64,000 bases of DNA from Chaunax sp. Z400 (lineage: Eukaryota > Chordata > Actinopteri > Lophiiformes > Chaunacidae), in contig CM075185.1 in NCBI GenBank assembly GCA_037577475.1, positions 1,080,915-1,144,914 on the forward strand, given 5' to 3'. Position 1 is the stretch's first letter, and every line of letters begins with the position of its first letter. The position numbers and the translations under genes are program-made. Positions 23,901-37,383 of the stretch are shown here, piece after piece. The notes beneath the pieces were generated by a model that did no database searches, was not told where the DNA came from, and saw nothing but the letters and a program-made list of their open reading frames with translations.

Positions 23901-24181
23901 CCAGACTTCTCCCCGAGTCTCTACGACCTTCCGTTCCCGAGATACAAAAATTCCAAAAATCACCAAAAATACATGTCATATCTCGGGAACCGTAAGTCGT
24001 AGAGACTCGGTTTACCTGCTGACGTTCTTGGAGACCCCATAAAACCGTTGAACGAGCTTATCCCCGAGTCTCTACGACCTTCCGTTCAAAAGTTACCAAC
24101 CCGGGTAGGGCCCCCATTGAGTTTTCATCCCCTTAACCCTAACCCTAACCCTAACCCTAACCCCTAACCCACACTTGTCCG
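20972..24181 (+). repeat. Unit 22: ABC-(AB)3-ABC-(AB)2-ABC-T
   Basis: A 20972, B 21124, C 21302, AB at 21453, 21783 and 22113, A 22443, B 22595, C 22773, AB at 22924 and 23254, A 23584, B 23736, C 23914, T 24065-24181 (CA-type, GTTTTCATCC). 3210 bp. The B copies around 22.0-22.4 kb share CACTCCACAC; the C at 22773 has CGAGAAAC for CGAGATAC. Confidence 0.95.
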
Positions 24182-27100
24182 CGAGTCTCTACGACCTTCC
24201 GTTCCCGAGATACAGACATTCAAAATACGCCCCTACTGGACATGTCATATCTCGGTAAAGGAAGGTCGCACAGACTCGGGACAAAGACTGGTGTTCTCAG
24301 AGACCACATAAACCCCTAGACGGACGTTGGTCCCGAGTCTCTACGACCTTCCGTTTCCGAGATACACACATTCACTATAGGCGAACCAAACCCCATTCAC
24401 TTCAATGGGAAAATAAACTTGAGTATAACTCGGGAACGGAAGGTCGTAGAGACTCGGGACCATGATCCGTCGGACATAATTCGTGGTCTCTGAACACGCC
24501 AGACTTCTCCCCGAGTCTCTACGACCTTCCGTTCCCGAGATACAAAAATTCCAAAAATCACCAAAAATACATGTCATATCTCGGGAACCGTAAGTCGTAG
24601 AGACTCGGTTTACCCGCTGGCATTCTTGGAGACCCCATAAAACCATTGAAAGAGCTTATCCCCGAGTCTCTACGACCTTCCGTTCCCGAGATACAGACAT
24701 TCAAAATACGCCCCTACTGGACATGTCATATCTCGGGAAAGGAAGGTCGCACAGACTCGGGACGAAGACTGGTGTTCTCAGAGACCACATAAACCCCTAG
24801 ACGGACGTTGGTCCCGAGTCTCTACGACCTTCCGTTTCCGAGATACACACATTCACTATAGGCGAACCAAACCCCATTCACTTCAATGGGAAAATAAACT
24901 TGAGTATAACTCGGGAACGGAAGGTCGTAGAGACTCGGGACCATGATCCGTCCGACATAATTCGTGGTCTCTGAACACGCCAGACTTCTCCACGAGTCTC
25001 TACGACCTTCCGTTCCCGAGATACAGACATTCAAAATACGCCCCTACTGGACATGTCATATCTCGGGAAAGGAAGGTCGCACAGACTCGGGACAAAGACT
25101 GGTGTTCTCAGAGACCACATAAACCCCTAGACGGACGTTGGTCCCGAGTCTCTACGACCTTCCGTTTCCGAGATACACACATTCACTATAGGCGAACCAA
25201 ACCCCATTCACTTCAATGGGAAAATAAACTTGAGTATAACTCGGGAACGGAAGGTCGTAGAGACTCGGGACCATGATCCGTCCGACATAATTCGTGGTCT
25301 CTGAACACTCCACACTTCTCCACGAGTCTCTACGACCTTCCGTTCCCGAGATACAGACATTCAAAATACGCCCCTACTGGACATGTCATATCTCGGGAAA
25401 GGAAGGTCGCACAGACTCGGGACGAAGACTGGTGTTCTCAGAGACCACATAAACCCCTAGACGGACGTTGGTCCCGAGTCTCTACGACCTTCCGTTTCCG
25501 AGATACACACATTCACTATAGGCGAACCAAACCCCATTCACTTCAATGGGAAAATAAACTTGAGTATAACTCGGGAACGGAAGGTCGTAGAGACTCGGGA
25601 CCATGATCCGTCCGACATAATTCGTGGTCTCTGAACACTCCACACTTCTCCACGAGTCTCTACGACCTTCCGTTCCCGAGATACAGACATTCAAAATACG
25701 CCCCTACTGGACATGTCATATCTCGGGAAAGGAAGGTCGCACAGACTCGGGACGAAGACTGGTGTTCTCAGAGACCACATAAACCCCTAGACGGACGTTG
25801 GTCCCGAGTCTCTACGACCTTCCGTTTCCGAGATACACACATTCACTATAGGCGAACCAAACCCCATTCACTTCAATGGGAAAATAAACTTGAGTATAAC
25901 TCGGGAACGGAAGGTCGTAGAGACTCGGGACCATGATCCGTCGGACATAATTCGTGGTCTCTGAACACGCCAGACTTCTCCCCGAGTCTCTACGACCTTC
26001 CGTTCCCGAGAAACAAAAATTCCAAAAATCACCAAAAATACATGTCATATCTCGGGAACCGTAAGTCGTAGAGACTCGGTTTACCCGCTGGCATTCTTGG
26101 AGACCCCATAAAACCATTGAAAGAGCTTATCCCCGAGTCTCTACGACCTTCCGTTCCCGAGATACAGACATTCAAAATACGCCCCTACTGGACATGTCAT
26201 ATCTCGGGAAAGGAAGGTCGCACAGAGTCGGGACAAAGACTGGTGTTCTCAGAGACCACATAAACCCCTAGACGGACGTTGGTCCCGAGTCTCTACGACC
26301 TTCCGTTTCCGAGATACACACATTCACTATAGGCGAACCAAACCCCATTCACTTCAATGGGAAAATAAACTTGAGTATAACTCGGGAACGGAAGGTCGTA
26401 GAGACTCGGGACCATGATCCGTCCGACATAATTCGTGGTCTCTGAACACTCCACACTTCTCCACGAGTCTCTACGACCTTCCGTTCCCGAGATACAGACA
26501 TTCAAAATACGCCCCTACTGGACATGTCATATCTCGGGAAAGGAAGGTCGCACAGACTCGGGACGAAGACTGGTGTTCTCAGAGACCACATAAACCCCTA
26601 GACGGACGTTGGTCCCGAGTCTCTACGACCTTCCGTTTCCGAGATACACACATTCACTATAGGCGAACCAAACCCCATTCACTTCAATGGGAAAATAAAC
26701 TTGAGTATAACTCGGGAACGGAAGGTCGTAGAGACTCGGGACCATGATCCGTCGGACATAATTCGTGGTCTCTGAACACGCCAGACTTCTCCCCGAGTCT
26801 CTACGACCTTCCGTTCCCGAGAAACAAAAATTCCAAAAATCACCAAAAATACATGTCATATCTCGGGAACCGTAAGTCGTAGAGACTCGGTTTACCCGCT
26901 GGCATTCTTGGAGACCCCATAAAACCATTGAAAGAGCTTATCCCCGAGTCTCTACGACCTTCCGTTCCCGAGATACAGACATTCAAAATACGCCCCTACT
27001 GGACATGTCATATCTCGGGAAAGGAAGGTCGCACAGACTCGGGACAAAGACTGGTGTTCTCAGAGACCACATAAACCCCTAGACGGACGTTGGTCCCGAG

Positions 27101-28532
27101 TCTCTACGACCTTCCGTTTCCGAGATACACACATTCACTATAGGCGAACCAAACCCCATTCACTTCAATGGGAAAATAAACTTGAGTATAACTCGGGAAC
27201 GGAAGGTCGTAGAGACTCGGGACCATGATCCGTCCGAAATATTTCGTGGTCTCTGAACACGCCACACTTCTCCACGAGTCTCTACGACCTTCCGTTCCCG
27301 AGATACAGACATTCAAAATACGCCCCTACTGGACATGTCATATCTCGGGAAAGGAAGGTCGCACAGAGTCGGGACAAAGACTGGTGTTCTCAGAGACCAC
27401 ATAAACCCCTAGACGGACGTTGGTCCCGAGTCTCTACGACCTTCCGTTTCCGAGATTCACACATTCACTATAGGCGAACCAAACCCCATTCACTTCAATG
27501 GGAAAATAAACTTGAGTATAACTCGGGAACGGAAGGTCGTAGAGACTCGGGACCATGATCCGTTCGACATAATTCGTGGTCTCTGAACACGCCAGACTTC
27601 TCCACGAGTCTCTACGACCTTCCGTTCCCGAGATACAGACATTCAAAATACGCCCCTACTGGACATGTCATATCTCGGGAAAGGAAGGTCGCACAGACTC
27701 GGGACAAAGACTGGTGTTCTCAGAGACCACATATACCCCTAGACGGACGTTGGTCCCGAGTCTCTACGACCTTCCGTTTCCGAGATACACACATTCACTA
27801 TAGGCGAACCAAACCCCATTCACTTCAATGGGAAAATAAACTTGAGTATAACTCGGGAACGGAAGGTCGTAGAGACTCGGAACCATGATCCGTCCGACAT
27901 AATTCGTGGTCTCTGAACACGCCACACTTCTCCACGAGTCTCTACGACCTTCCGTTCCCGAGATACAGACATTCAAAATACGCCCCTACTGGACATGTCA
28001 TATCTCGGGAAAGGAAGGTCGCACAGACTCGGGACGAAGACTGGTGTTCTCAGAGACCACATAAACCCCTAGACGGACGTTGGTCCCGAGTCTCTACGAC
28101 CTTCAGTTTCCGAGATACACACATTCACTATAGGCGAACCAAACCCCATTCACTTCAATGGGAAAATAAACTTGAGTATAACTCGGGAACGGAAGGTCGT
28201 AGAGACTCGGGACCATGATCCGTCCGACATAATTCGTGGTCTCTGAACACGCCAGACTTCTCCACGAGTCTCTACGACCTTCCGTTCCCGAGATACAAAA
28301 ATTCCAAAAATCACCAAAAATACATGTCATATCTCGGGAACCGTAAATCGTAGAGACTCGGTTTACCTGCTGACGTTCTTGGAGACCCCATAAAACCGTT
28401 GAAAGAGCTTATCCCCGAGTCTCTACGACCTTCCGTTCAAAAGTTACCAACCCGGGTAGGGCCCTCATTGAGTTTTTATCCCCTTAACCCTAACCCTAAC
28501 CCTAACCCTAACCCCTAACCCACACTTGTCCG
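24182..28532 (+). repeat. Unit 23: longest unit, ABC-(AB)3-ABC-AB-ABC-(AB)3-ABC-T
   Basis: A 24182, B 24334, C 24512, AB at 24663, 24993 and 25323, A 25653, B 25805, C 25983, AB 26134, A 26464, B 26616, C 26794, AB at 26945, 27275 and 27605, A 27935, B 28087, C 28265, T 28416-28532. T has GGGCCCTCATTGAG. It is unit 22 with an extra internal 811 bp and a changed 3' end. 4351 bp without a telomeric tract except at its end. Confidence 0.95.
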
Positions 28533-30736
28533 CGAGTCTCTACGACCTTCCGTTCCCGAGATACAGACATTCAAAATACGCCCCTACTGGACATGTCATA
28601 TCTCGGGAAAGGAAGGTCGCACAGACTCGGGGCAAAGACTGGTGTTCTCAGAGACCACATAAACCCCTAGACGGACGTTGGTCCCGAGTCTCTACGACCT
28701 TCCGTTTCCGAGATACACACATTCACTATAGGCGAACCAAACCCCATTCACTTCAATGGGAAAATAAACTTGAGTATAACTCGGGAACGGAAGGTCGTAG
28801 AGACTCGGACATAATTCGTGGTCTCTGAACACGCCAGACTTCTCCCCGAGTCTCTACGACCTTCCGTTCCCGAGATACAAAAATTCCAAAAATCACCAAA
28901 AATACATGTCATATCTCGGGAACCGTAAGTCGTAGAGACTCGGTTTACCCGCTGGCATTCTTGGAGACCCCATAAAACCATTGAAAGAGCTTATCCCCGA
29001 GTCTCTACGACCTTCCGTTCCCGAGATACAGACATTCAAAATACGCCCCTACTGGACATGTCATATCTCGGGAAAGGAAGGTCGCACAGACTCGGGACAA
29101 AGACTGGTGTTCTCAGAGACCACATAAACCCCTAGACGGACGTTGGTCCCGAGTCTCTACGACCTTCCGTTTCCGAGATACACACATTCACTATAGGCGA
29201 ACCAAACCCCATTTGCTTCAATGGGAAAATAAACTTGAGTATAACTCGGGAACGGAAGGTCGTAGAGACTCGGGACCATGATCCGTCGGACATAATTCGT
29301 GGTCTCTGAACACGCCAGACTTCTCCCCGAGTCTCTACGACCTTCCGTTCCCGAGATACAAAAATTCCAAAAATCACCAAAAATACATGTCATATCTCGG
29401 GAACCGTAAGTCGTAGAGACTCGGTTTACCCGCTGGCATTCTTGGAGACCCCATAAAACCATTGAAAGAGCTTATCCCCGAGTCTCTACGACCTTCCGTT
29501 CCCGAGATACAGACATTCAAAATACGCCCCTACTGGACATGTCATATCTTGGGAAAGGAAGGTCGCACAGACTCGGGACAAAGACTGGTGTTCTCAGAGA
29601 CCACATAAACCCCTAGACGGACGTTGGTCCCGAGTCTCTACGACCTTCCGTTTCCGAGATTCACACATTCACTATAGGCGAACCAAACCCCATTCACTTC
29701 AATGGGAAAATAAACTTGAGTATAACTCGGGAACGGAAGGTCGTAGAGACTCGGGACCATGATCCGTCCGACATAATTCGTGGTCTCTGAACACGCCAGA
29801 CTTCTCCACGAGTCTCTACGACCTTCCGTTCCCGAGATACAGACATTCAAAATACGCCCCTACTGGACATGTCATATCTCGGGAAAGGAAGGTCGCACAG
29901 ACTCGGGACAAAGACTGGTGTTCTCAGAGACCACATAAACCCCTAGACGGACGTTGGTCCCGAGTCTCTACGACCTTCCGTTTCCGAGATACACACATTC
30001 ACTATAGGCGAACCAAACCCCATTTGCTTCAATGGGAAAATAAACTTGAGTATAACTCGGGAACGGAAGGTCGTAGAGACTCGGGACCATGATCCGTCCG
30101 ACATAATTCGTGGTTTCTGAACACGCCAGACCTCTCCACGACTCTCTACGACCTTCCGTTCCCGAGATACAGACATTCAAAATACGCCCCTACTGGACAT
30201 GTCATATCTCGGGAAAGGAAGGTCGCACAGACTCGGGACAAAGACTGGTGTTCTCAGAGACCACATAAACCCCTAGACGGACGTTGGTCCCGAGTCTCTA
30301 CGACCTTCCGTTTCCGAGATACACACATTCACTATAGGCGAACCAAACCCCATTCACTTCAATGGGAAAATAAACTTGAGTATAACTCGGGAACGGAAGG
30401 TCGTAGAGACTCGGGACCCTGATCCGTCCAACATAATTCGTGGTCTCTGAACACGCCAGACTTCTCCCTGAGTCTCTACGACCTTCCGTTCCCGAGATAC
30501 AAACATTCCAAAAATCACCAAAAATACATGTCATATCTCGGGAACCGTAAGTCGTAGAGACTCGGTTTACCTGCTGACGTTCTTGGAGACCCCATAAAAC
30601 CGTTGAAAGAGCTTATCCCCGAGTCTCTACGACCTTCCGTTCAAAAGTTACCAACCCGGGTAGGGCCCCGATTGAGTTTTTATCCCCTTAACCCTAACCC
30701 TAACCCTAACCCTAACCCCTAACCCACACTTGTCCG
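28533..30736 (+). repeat. Unit 24: ABC-ABC-(AB)2-ABC-T with a 16-bp deletion
   Basis: A 28533, B 28685 (162 bp), C 28847, A 28998, B 29150, C 29328, AB at 29479 and 29809, A 30139, B 30291, C 30469, T 30620-30736 (GA-type, four hexamers). The first B has lost 16 bp at about 28808, between two TCGG copies. The A arm at 30139 reads ACTCTCTACG. Confidence 0.95.
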
Positions 30737-33616
30737 CGAGTCTCTACGACCTTCCGTTCCCGAGATACAGACATTCAAAATACGCCCCTACTGGACATGT
30801 CATATCTCGGGAAAGGAAGGTCGCACAGACTCGGGTCAAAGACTGGTGTTCTCAGAGACCACATAAACCCCTAGACGGACGTTGGTCCCGAGTCTCTACG
30901 ACCTTCCGTTTCCGAGATACACACATTCACTATAGGCGAACCAAACCCCATTCACTTCAATGGGAAAATAAACTTGAGTATAACTCGGGAACGGAAGGTC
31001 GTAGAGACTCGGGACCCTGATCCGTCGGACATAATTAGTGGTCTCTGAACACGCCAGACTTCTCCCCGAGTCTCTACGACCTTCTGTTCCCGAGATACAA
31101 ACATTCCAAAAATCACGAAAAATACATGTCATATCTCGGGAACCGTAAGTCGTAGAGACTCGGTTTACCTGCCGGCATTCTTGGAGACCCCATAAAACCA
31201 TTGAAAGAGCTTATCCCCGAGTCTCTACGACCTTCCGTTCCCGAGATACAGACATTCAAAATACGCCCCTACTGGACATGTCATATCTCGGGAAAGGAAG
31301 GTCCCACAGACTCGGGACAAAGACTGGTGTTCTCAGAGACCACATAAACCCCTAGACGGACGTTGGTCCCGAGTCTCTACGACCTTCCGTTTCCGAGATA
31401 CACACATTCACTATAGGCGAACCAAACCCCATTCACTTCAATGGGAAAATAAACTTGAGTATAACTCGGGAACGGAAGGTCGTAGAGACTCGGGACCATG
31501 ATCCGTCCGACATAATTCGTGGTCTCTGAACACGCCAGACTTCTCCACGAGTCTCTACGACCTTCCGTTCCCGAGATACAGACATTCAAAATACGCCCCT
31601 ACTGGACATGTCATATCTCGGGAAAGGAAGGTCGCACAGACTCGGGACAAAGACTGGTGTTCTCAGAGACCACATAAACCCCTAGACAGACGTTGGGCCC
31701 GAGTCTCTACGACCTTCCGTTTCCGAGATACACACATTCACTATAGGCGAACCAAACCCCATTCACTTCAATGGGAAAATAAACTTGAGTATAACTCGGG
31801 AACGGAAGGTCGTAGAGACTCGGGACCATGATCCGTCCGACATAATTCGTGGTCTCTGAACACGCCAGACTTCTCCACGAGTCTCTACGACCTTCCGTTC
31901 CCGAGATACAGACATTCAAAATACGCCCCTACTGGACATGTCATATCTCGGGAAAGGAAGGTCGCACAGACTCGGGTCAAAGACTGGTGTTCTCAGAGAC
32001 CACATAAACCCCTAGACGGACGTTGGTCCCGAGTCTCTACGACCTTCCGTTTCCGAGATACACACATTCACTATAGGCGAACCAAACCCCATTCACTTCA
32101 ATGGGAAAATAAACTTGAGTATAACTCGGGAACGGAAGGTCGTAGAGACTCGGGACCCTGATCCGTTGGACATAATTCGTGGTCTCTGAACACGCCAGAC
32201 TTCTCCCCGAGTCTCTACGACCTTCCGTTCCCGAGATACAAAAATTCCAAAAATCACCAAAAATACATGTCATATCTCGGGAACCGTAAGTCGTAGAGAC
32301 TCGGTTTACCCGCTGGCATTCTTGGAGACCCCATAAAACCATTGAAAGAGCTTATCCCCGAGTCTCTACGACCTTCCGTTCCCGAGATACAGACATTCAA
32401 AATACGCCCCTACTGGACATGTCATATCTCGGGAAAGGAAGGTCCCACAGACTCGGGACAAAGACTGGTGTTCTCAGAGACCACATAAACCCCTAGACGG
32501 ACGTTGGTCCCGAGTCTCTACGACCTTCCGTTTCCGAGATACACACATTCACTATAGGCGAACCAAACCCCATTCACTTCAATGGGAAAATAAACTTGAG
32601 TATAACTCGGGAACGGAAGGTCGTAGAGACTCGGGACCATGATCCGTCCGACATAATTCGTGGTCTCTGAACACGCCAGACTTCTCCACGAGTCTCTACG
32701 ACCTTCCGTTCCCGAGATACAGACATTCAAAATACGCCCCTACTGGACATGTCATATCTCGGGAAAGGAAGGTCGCACAGACTCGGGACAAAGACTGGTG
32801 TTCTCAGAGACCACATAAACCCCTAGACAGACGTTGGGCCCGAGTCTCTACGACCTTCCGTTTCCGAGATACACACATTCACTATAGGCGAACCAAACCC
32901 CATTCACTTCAATGGGAAAATAAACTTGAGTATAACTCGGGAACGGAAGGTCGTAGAGACTCGGGACCATGATCCGTCCGACATAATTCGTGGTCTCTGA
33001 ACACGCCAGACTTCTCCACGAGTCTCTACGACCTTCCGTTCCCGAGATACAGACATTCAAAATACGCCCCTACTGGACATGTCATATCTCGGGAAAGGAA
33101 GGTCGCACAGACTCGGGACAAAGACTGGTGTTCTCAGAGACCACATAAACCCCTAGACGGACGTTGGTCCCGAGTCTCTACGACCTTCCGTTTCCGAGAT
33201 ACACACATTCACTATAGGCGAACCAAACCCCATTCACTTCAATGGGAAAATAAACTTGAGTATAACTCGGGAACGGAAGGTCGTAGAGACTCGGGACCAT
33301 GATCCGTTGGACATAATTCGTGGTCTCTGAACACGCCAGACTTCTCCCCGAGTCTCTACGACCTTCCGTTCCCGAGATACAAAAATTCCAAAAATCACCA
33401 AAAATACATGTCATATCTCGGGAACCGTAAGTCGTAGAGACTCGGTTTACCTGCTGACGTTCTTGGAGACCCCATAAAACCGTTGAAAGAGCTTATCCCC
33501 GAGTCTCTACGACCTTCCGTTCAAAAGTTACCAACCCGGGTAGGGCCCCGATTGAGTTTTTATCCCCTTAACCCTAACCCTAACCCTAACCCTAACCCCT
33601 AACCCACACTTGTCCG
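30737..33616 (+). repeat. Unit 25: ABC-(AB)2-ABC-(AB)2-ABC-T
   Basis: A 30737, B 30889, C 31067, AB at 31218 and 31548, A 31878, B 32030, C 32208, AB at 32359 and 32689, A 33019, B 33171, C 33349, T 33500-33616 (GA-type, four hexamers). It contains an internal 1141-bp duplication. Its T is the first in the window followed directly by C. Confidence 0.95.
31218..33499 (+). repeat. Tandem duplication, 1141-bp period
   Basis: 31218-32358 and 32359-33499 are both AB-AB-ABC. Both begin with an A carrying GGTCCCACAG and a second A ending AGACAGACGTTGGGCC. No T lies between them. Confidence 0.88.
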
Positions 33617-34359
33617 CGAGTCTCTACGACCTTCCGTTCCCGCGATACAAAAATTCCAAAAATCACCAAAAATACATGTCATATCTCGGGAACCGTAAGT
33701 CGTAGAGACTCGGTTTACCCGCTGGAATTCTTGGAGACCCCATAAAACCATTGAAAGAGCTTATCCCCGAGTCTCTACGACCTTCCGTTCCCGAGATACA
33801 GACATTCAAAATACGCCCCTACTGGACATGTCATATCTCGGGAAAGGAAGGTCGCACAGACTCGGGACAAAGACTGGTGTTCTCAGAGACCACATAAACC
33901 CCTAGACGGACGTTGGTCCCGAGTCTCTACGACCTTCCGTTTCCGAGATACACACATTCACTATAGGCGAACCAAACCCCATTCACTTCAATGGGAAAAT
34001 AAACTTGAGTATAACTCGGGAACGGAAGGTCGTAGAGACTCGGGACCATGATCAGTTGGACATAATTCGTGGTCTCTGAACACGCCAGACTTCTCCCCGA
34101 GTCTCTACGACCTTCCGTTCCCGAGATACAAAAATTCCAAAAATCACCAAAAATACATGTCATATCTCGGGAACCGTAAGTCGTAGAGACTCGGTTTACC
34201 TGCTGACGTTCTTGGAGACCCCATAAAACCGTTGAAAGAGCTTATCCCCGAGTCTCTACGACCTTCCGTTCAAAAGTTACCAACCCGGGTAGGGCCCCCA
34301 TTGAGTTTTTATCCCCGTAACCCTAACCCTAACTCTAACCCCTAACCCACTCTTGTCCG
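33617..34359 (+). repeat. Unit 26: C-ABC-T
   Basis: C 33617, A 33768, B 33920, C 34098, T 34249-34359 (CA-type, CTCTAA). The leading C has CCCGCGATAC and GCTGGAATTC; B has ATCAGTTGGA. All three recur in unit 30. T has CCCCGTAACCC and CACTCTTG changes. Confidence 0.95.
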
Positions 34360-34957
34360 CGAGTCTCTACGACCTTCCGTTCCCGAGATACAGACATTCA
34401 AAATACGCCCCTACTGGACATGTCATATCTCGGGAAAGGAAGGTCGCACAGACTCGGGACAAAGACTGGTGTTCTCAGAGACCACATAAACCCCTAGACG
34501 GACGTTGGTCCCGAGTCTCTACGACCTTCCGTTTCCGAGATACACACATTCACTATAGGCGAACCAAACCCCACTCACTTCAATGGGAAAATAAACTTGA
34601 GTATAACTCGGGAACGGAAGGTCGTAGAGACTCGGTACCATGATCCGTCGGACATAATTCGTGGTCTCTGAACACGCCAGACTTCTCCCCGAGTCTCTAC
34701 GACCTTCCGTTCCCGAGATACAAAAATTCCAAAAATCACCAAAAATACATGTCATATCTCGGGAACCGTAAGTCGTAGAGACTCGGTTTACCTGCTGACG
34801 TTCTTGGAGACCCCATAAAACCGTTGAAAGAGCTTATCCCCGAGTCTCTACGACCTTCCGTTCAAAAGTTACCAACCCGGGTAGGGCCCCGATTGAGTTT
34901 TTATCCCCTTAACCCTAACCCTAACCCTAACCCTAACCCCTAACCCACACTTGTCCG
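34360..34957 (+). repeat. Unit 27: ABC-T
   Basis: A 34360, B 34512, C 34690, T 34841-34957 (GA-type). First B with the GGTACCATG plus CCCCACTCAC marker pair. Confidence 0.95.
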
Positions 34958-35706
34958 CGAGTCTCTACGACCTTCCGTTCCCGAGATACAAAAATTCCAA
35001 AAATCACCAAAAATACATGTCATATCTCGGGAACTGTAAGTCGTAGAGACTCGGTTTACCCGCTGGCATTCTTGGAGACCCCATAAAACCATTGAAAGAG
35101 CTTATCCCCGAGTCTCTACGACCTTCCGTTCCCGAGATACAGACATTCAAAATACGCCCCTACTGGACATGTCATATCTCGGGAAAGGAAGGTCGCACAG
35201 ACTCGGGACAAAGACTGGTGTTCTCAGAGACCACATAAACCCCTAGACAGACGTTGGGCCCGAGTCTCTACGACCTTCCGTTTCCGAGATACACACATTC
35301 ACTATAGGCGAACCAAACCCCATTCACTTCAATGGGAAAATAAACTTGAGTATAACTCGGGAACGGAAGGTCGTAGAGACTCGGGACCATGATCCGTTGG
35401 ACATAATTCGTGGTCTCTGAACACGCCAGACTTCTCCCCGAGTCTCTACGACCTTCCGTTCCCGAGATACAAAAATTCCAAAAATCACCAAAAATACATG
35501 TCATATCTCGGGAACCGTAAATCGTAGAGACTCGGTTTACCTGCTGACGTTCTTGGAGACCCCATAAAACCGTTGAAAGAGCTTATCCCCGAGTCTCTAC
35601 GACCTTCCGTTCAAAAGTTACCAACCCGGGTAGGGCCCCCATTGAGTTTTTATCCCCTTAACCCTAACCCTAACCCTAACCCTAACCCCTAACCCACACT
35701 TGTCCG
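34958..35706 (+). repeat. Unit 28: C-ABC-T
   Basis: C 34958, A 35109, B 35261, C 35439, T 35590-35706 (CA-type, four hexamers). The leading C has GGGAACTGTAAG, a private change. Confidence 0.95.
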
Positions 35707-36304
35707 CGAGTCTCTACGACCTTCCGTTCCCGAGATACAGACATTCAAAATACGCCCCTACTGGACATGTCATATCTCGGGAAAGGAAGGTCGCACAGAC
35801 TCGGGACAAAGACTGGTGTTCTCAGAGACCACATAAACCCCTAGACGGACGTTGGTCCCGAGTCTCTACGACCTTCCGTTTCCGAGATACACACATTCAC
35901 TATAGGCGAACCAAACCCCAATCACTTCAATGGGAAAATAAACTTGAGTATAACTCGGGAACGGAAGGTCGTAGAGACTCGGGACCATGATCCGTCGGAC
36001 ATAATTCGTGGTCTCTGAACACGCCAGACTTCTCCCCGAGTCTCTACGACCTTCCGTTCCCGAGATACAAAAATTCCAAAAATCACCAAAAATACATGTC
36101 ATATCTCGGGAACCGTAAGTCGTAGAGACTCGGTTTACCTGCTGACGTTCTTGGAGACCCCATAAAACCGTTGAAAGAGCTTATCCCCGAGTCTCTACGA
36201 CCTTCCGTTCAAAAGTTACCAACCCGGGTAGGGCCCCGATTGAGTTTTTATCCCCTTAACCCTAACCCTAACCCTAACCCTAACCCCTAACCCACACTTG
36301 TCCG
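35707..36304 (+). repeat. Unit 29: ABC-T
   Basis: A 35707, B 35859, C 36037, T 36188-36304 (GA-type). B has the CCCCAATCAC marker. Confidence 0.95.
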
Positions 36305-37383
36305 CGAGTCTCTACGACCTTCCGTTCCCGCGATACAAAAATTCCAAAAATCACCAAAAATACATGTCATATCTCGGGAACCGTAAGTCGTAGAGACTCG
36401 GTTTACCCGCTGGAATTCTTGGAGACCCCATAAAACCATTGAAAGAGCTTATCCCCGAGTCTCTACGACCTTCCGTTCCCGAGATACAGACATTCAAAAT
36501 ACGCCCCTACTGGACATGTCATATCTCGGGAAAGGAAGGTCGCACAGACTCGGGACAAAGACTGGTGTTCTCAGAGACCACATAAACCCCTAGACGGACG
36601 TTGGTCCCGAGTCTCTACGACCTTCCGTTTCCGAGATACACACATTCACTATAGGCGAACCAAACCCCATTCACTTCAATGGGAAAATAAACTTGAGTAT
36701 AACTCGGGAACGGAAGGTCGTAGAGACTCGGGACCATGATCAGTTGGACATAATTCGTGGTCTCTGAACACGCCAGACTTCTCCACGAGTCTCTACGACC
36801 TTCCGTTCCCGAGATACAGACATTCAAAATACGCCCCTACTGGACATGTCATATCTCGGGAAAGGAAGGTCGCACAGACTCGGGACAAAGACTGGTGTTC
36901 TCAGAGACCACATAAACCCCTAGACAGACGTTGGGCCCGAGTCTCTACGACCTTCCGTTTCCGAGATACACACATTCACTATAGGCGAACCAAACCCCAT
37001 TCACTTCAATGGGAAAATAAACTTGAGTATAACTCGGGAACGGAAGGTCGTAGAGACTCGGGACCATGATCCGTTGGACATAATTCGTGGTCTCTGAACA
37101 CGCCAGACTTCTCCCCGAGTCTCTACGACCTTCCGTTCCCGAGATACAAAAATTCCAAAAATCACCAAAAATACATGTCATATCTCGGGAACCGTAAATC
37201 GTAGAGACTCGGTTTACCTGCTGACGTTCTTGGAGACCCCATAAAACCGTTGAAAGAGCTTATCCCCGAGTCTCTACGACCTTCCGTTCAAAAGTTACCA
37301 ACCCGGGTAGGGCCCCCATTGAGTTTTTATCCCCTTAACCCTAACCCTAACCCTAACCCTAACCCCTAACCCACACTTGTCCG
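36305..37383 (+). repeat. Unit 30: C-AB-ABC-T
   Basis: C 36305, A 36456, B 36608, A 36786, B 36938, C 37116, T 37267-37383 (CA-type). C-A-B repeats the markers of unit 26 at +2688, while the B at 36608 now ends TCCAC and leads into A, so it looks like a recombinant. Confidence 0.95.

Larger units (their letters stand above)
20972..28532 (+). repeat. Tandem duplication, 3210-bp period, with an 811-bp internal expansion
   Basis: Units 22 and 23 align at +3210 up to about 26.2 kb. Then 25323-26133 (AB-ABC) repeats as 26134-26944, after which the offset to unit 22 is +4021. Shared markers are CACTCCACAC, CGAGAAAC, CACAGAGTCGG and CGAAATATTTCG. Confidence 0.9.
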
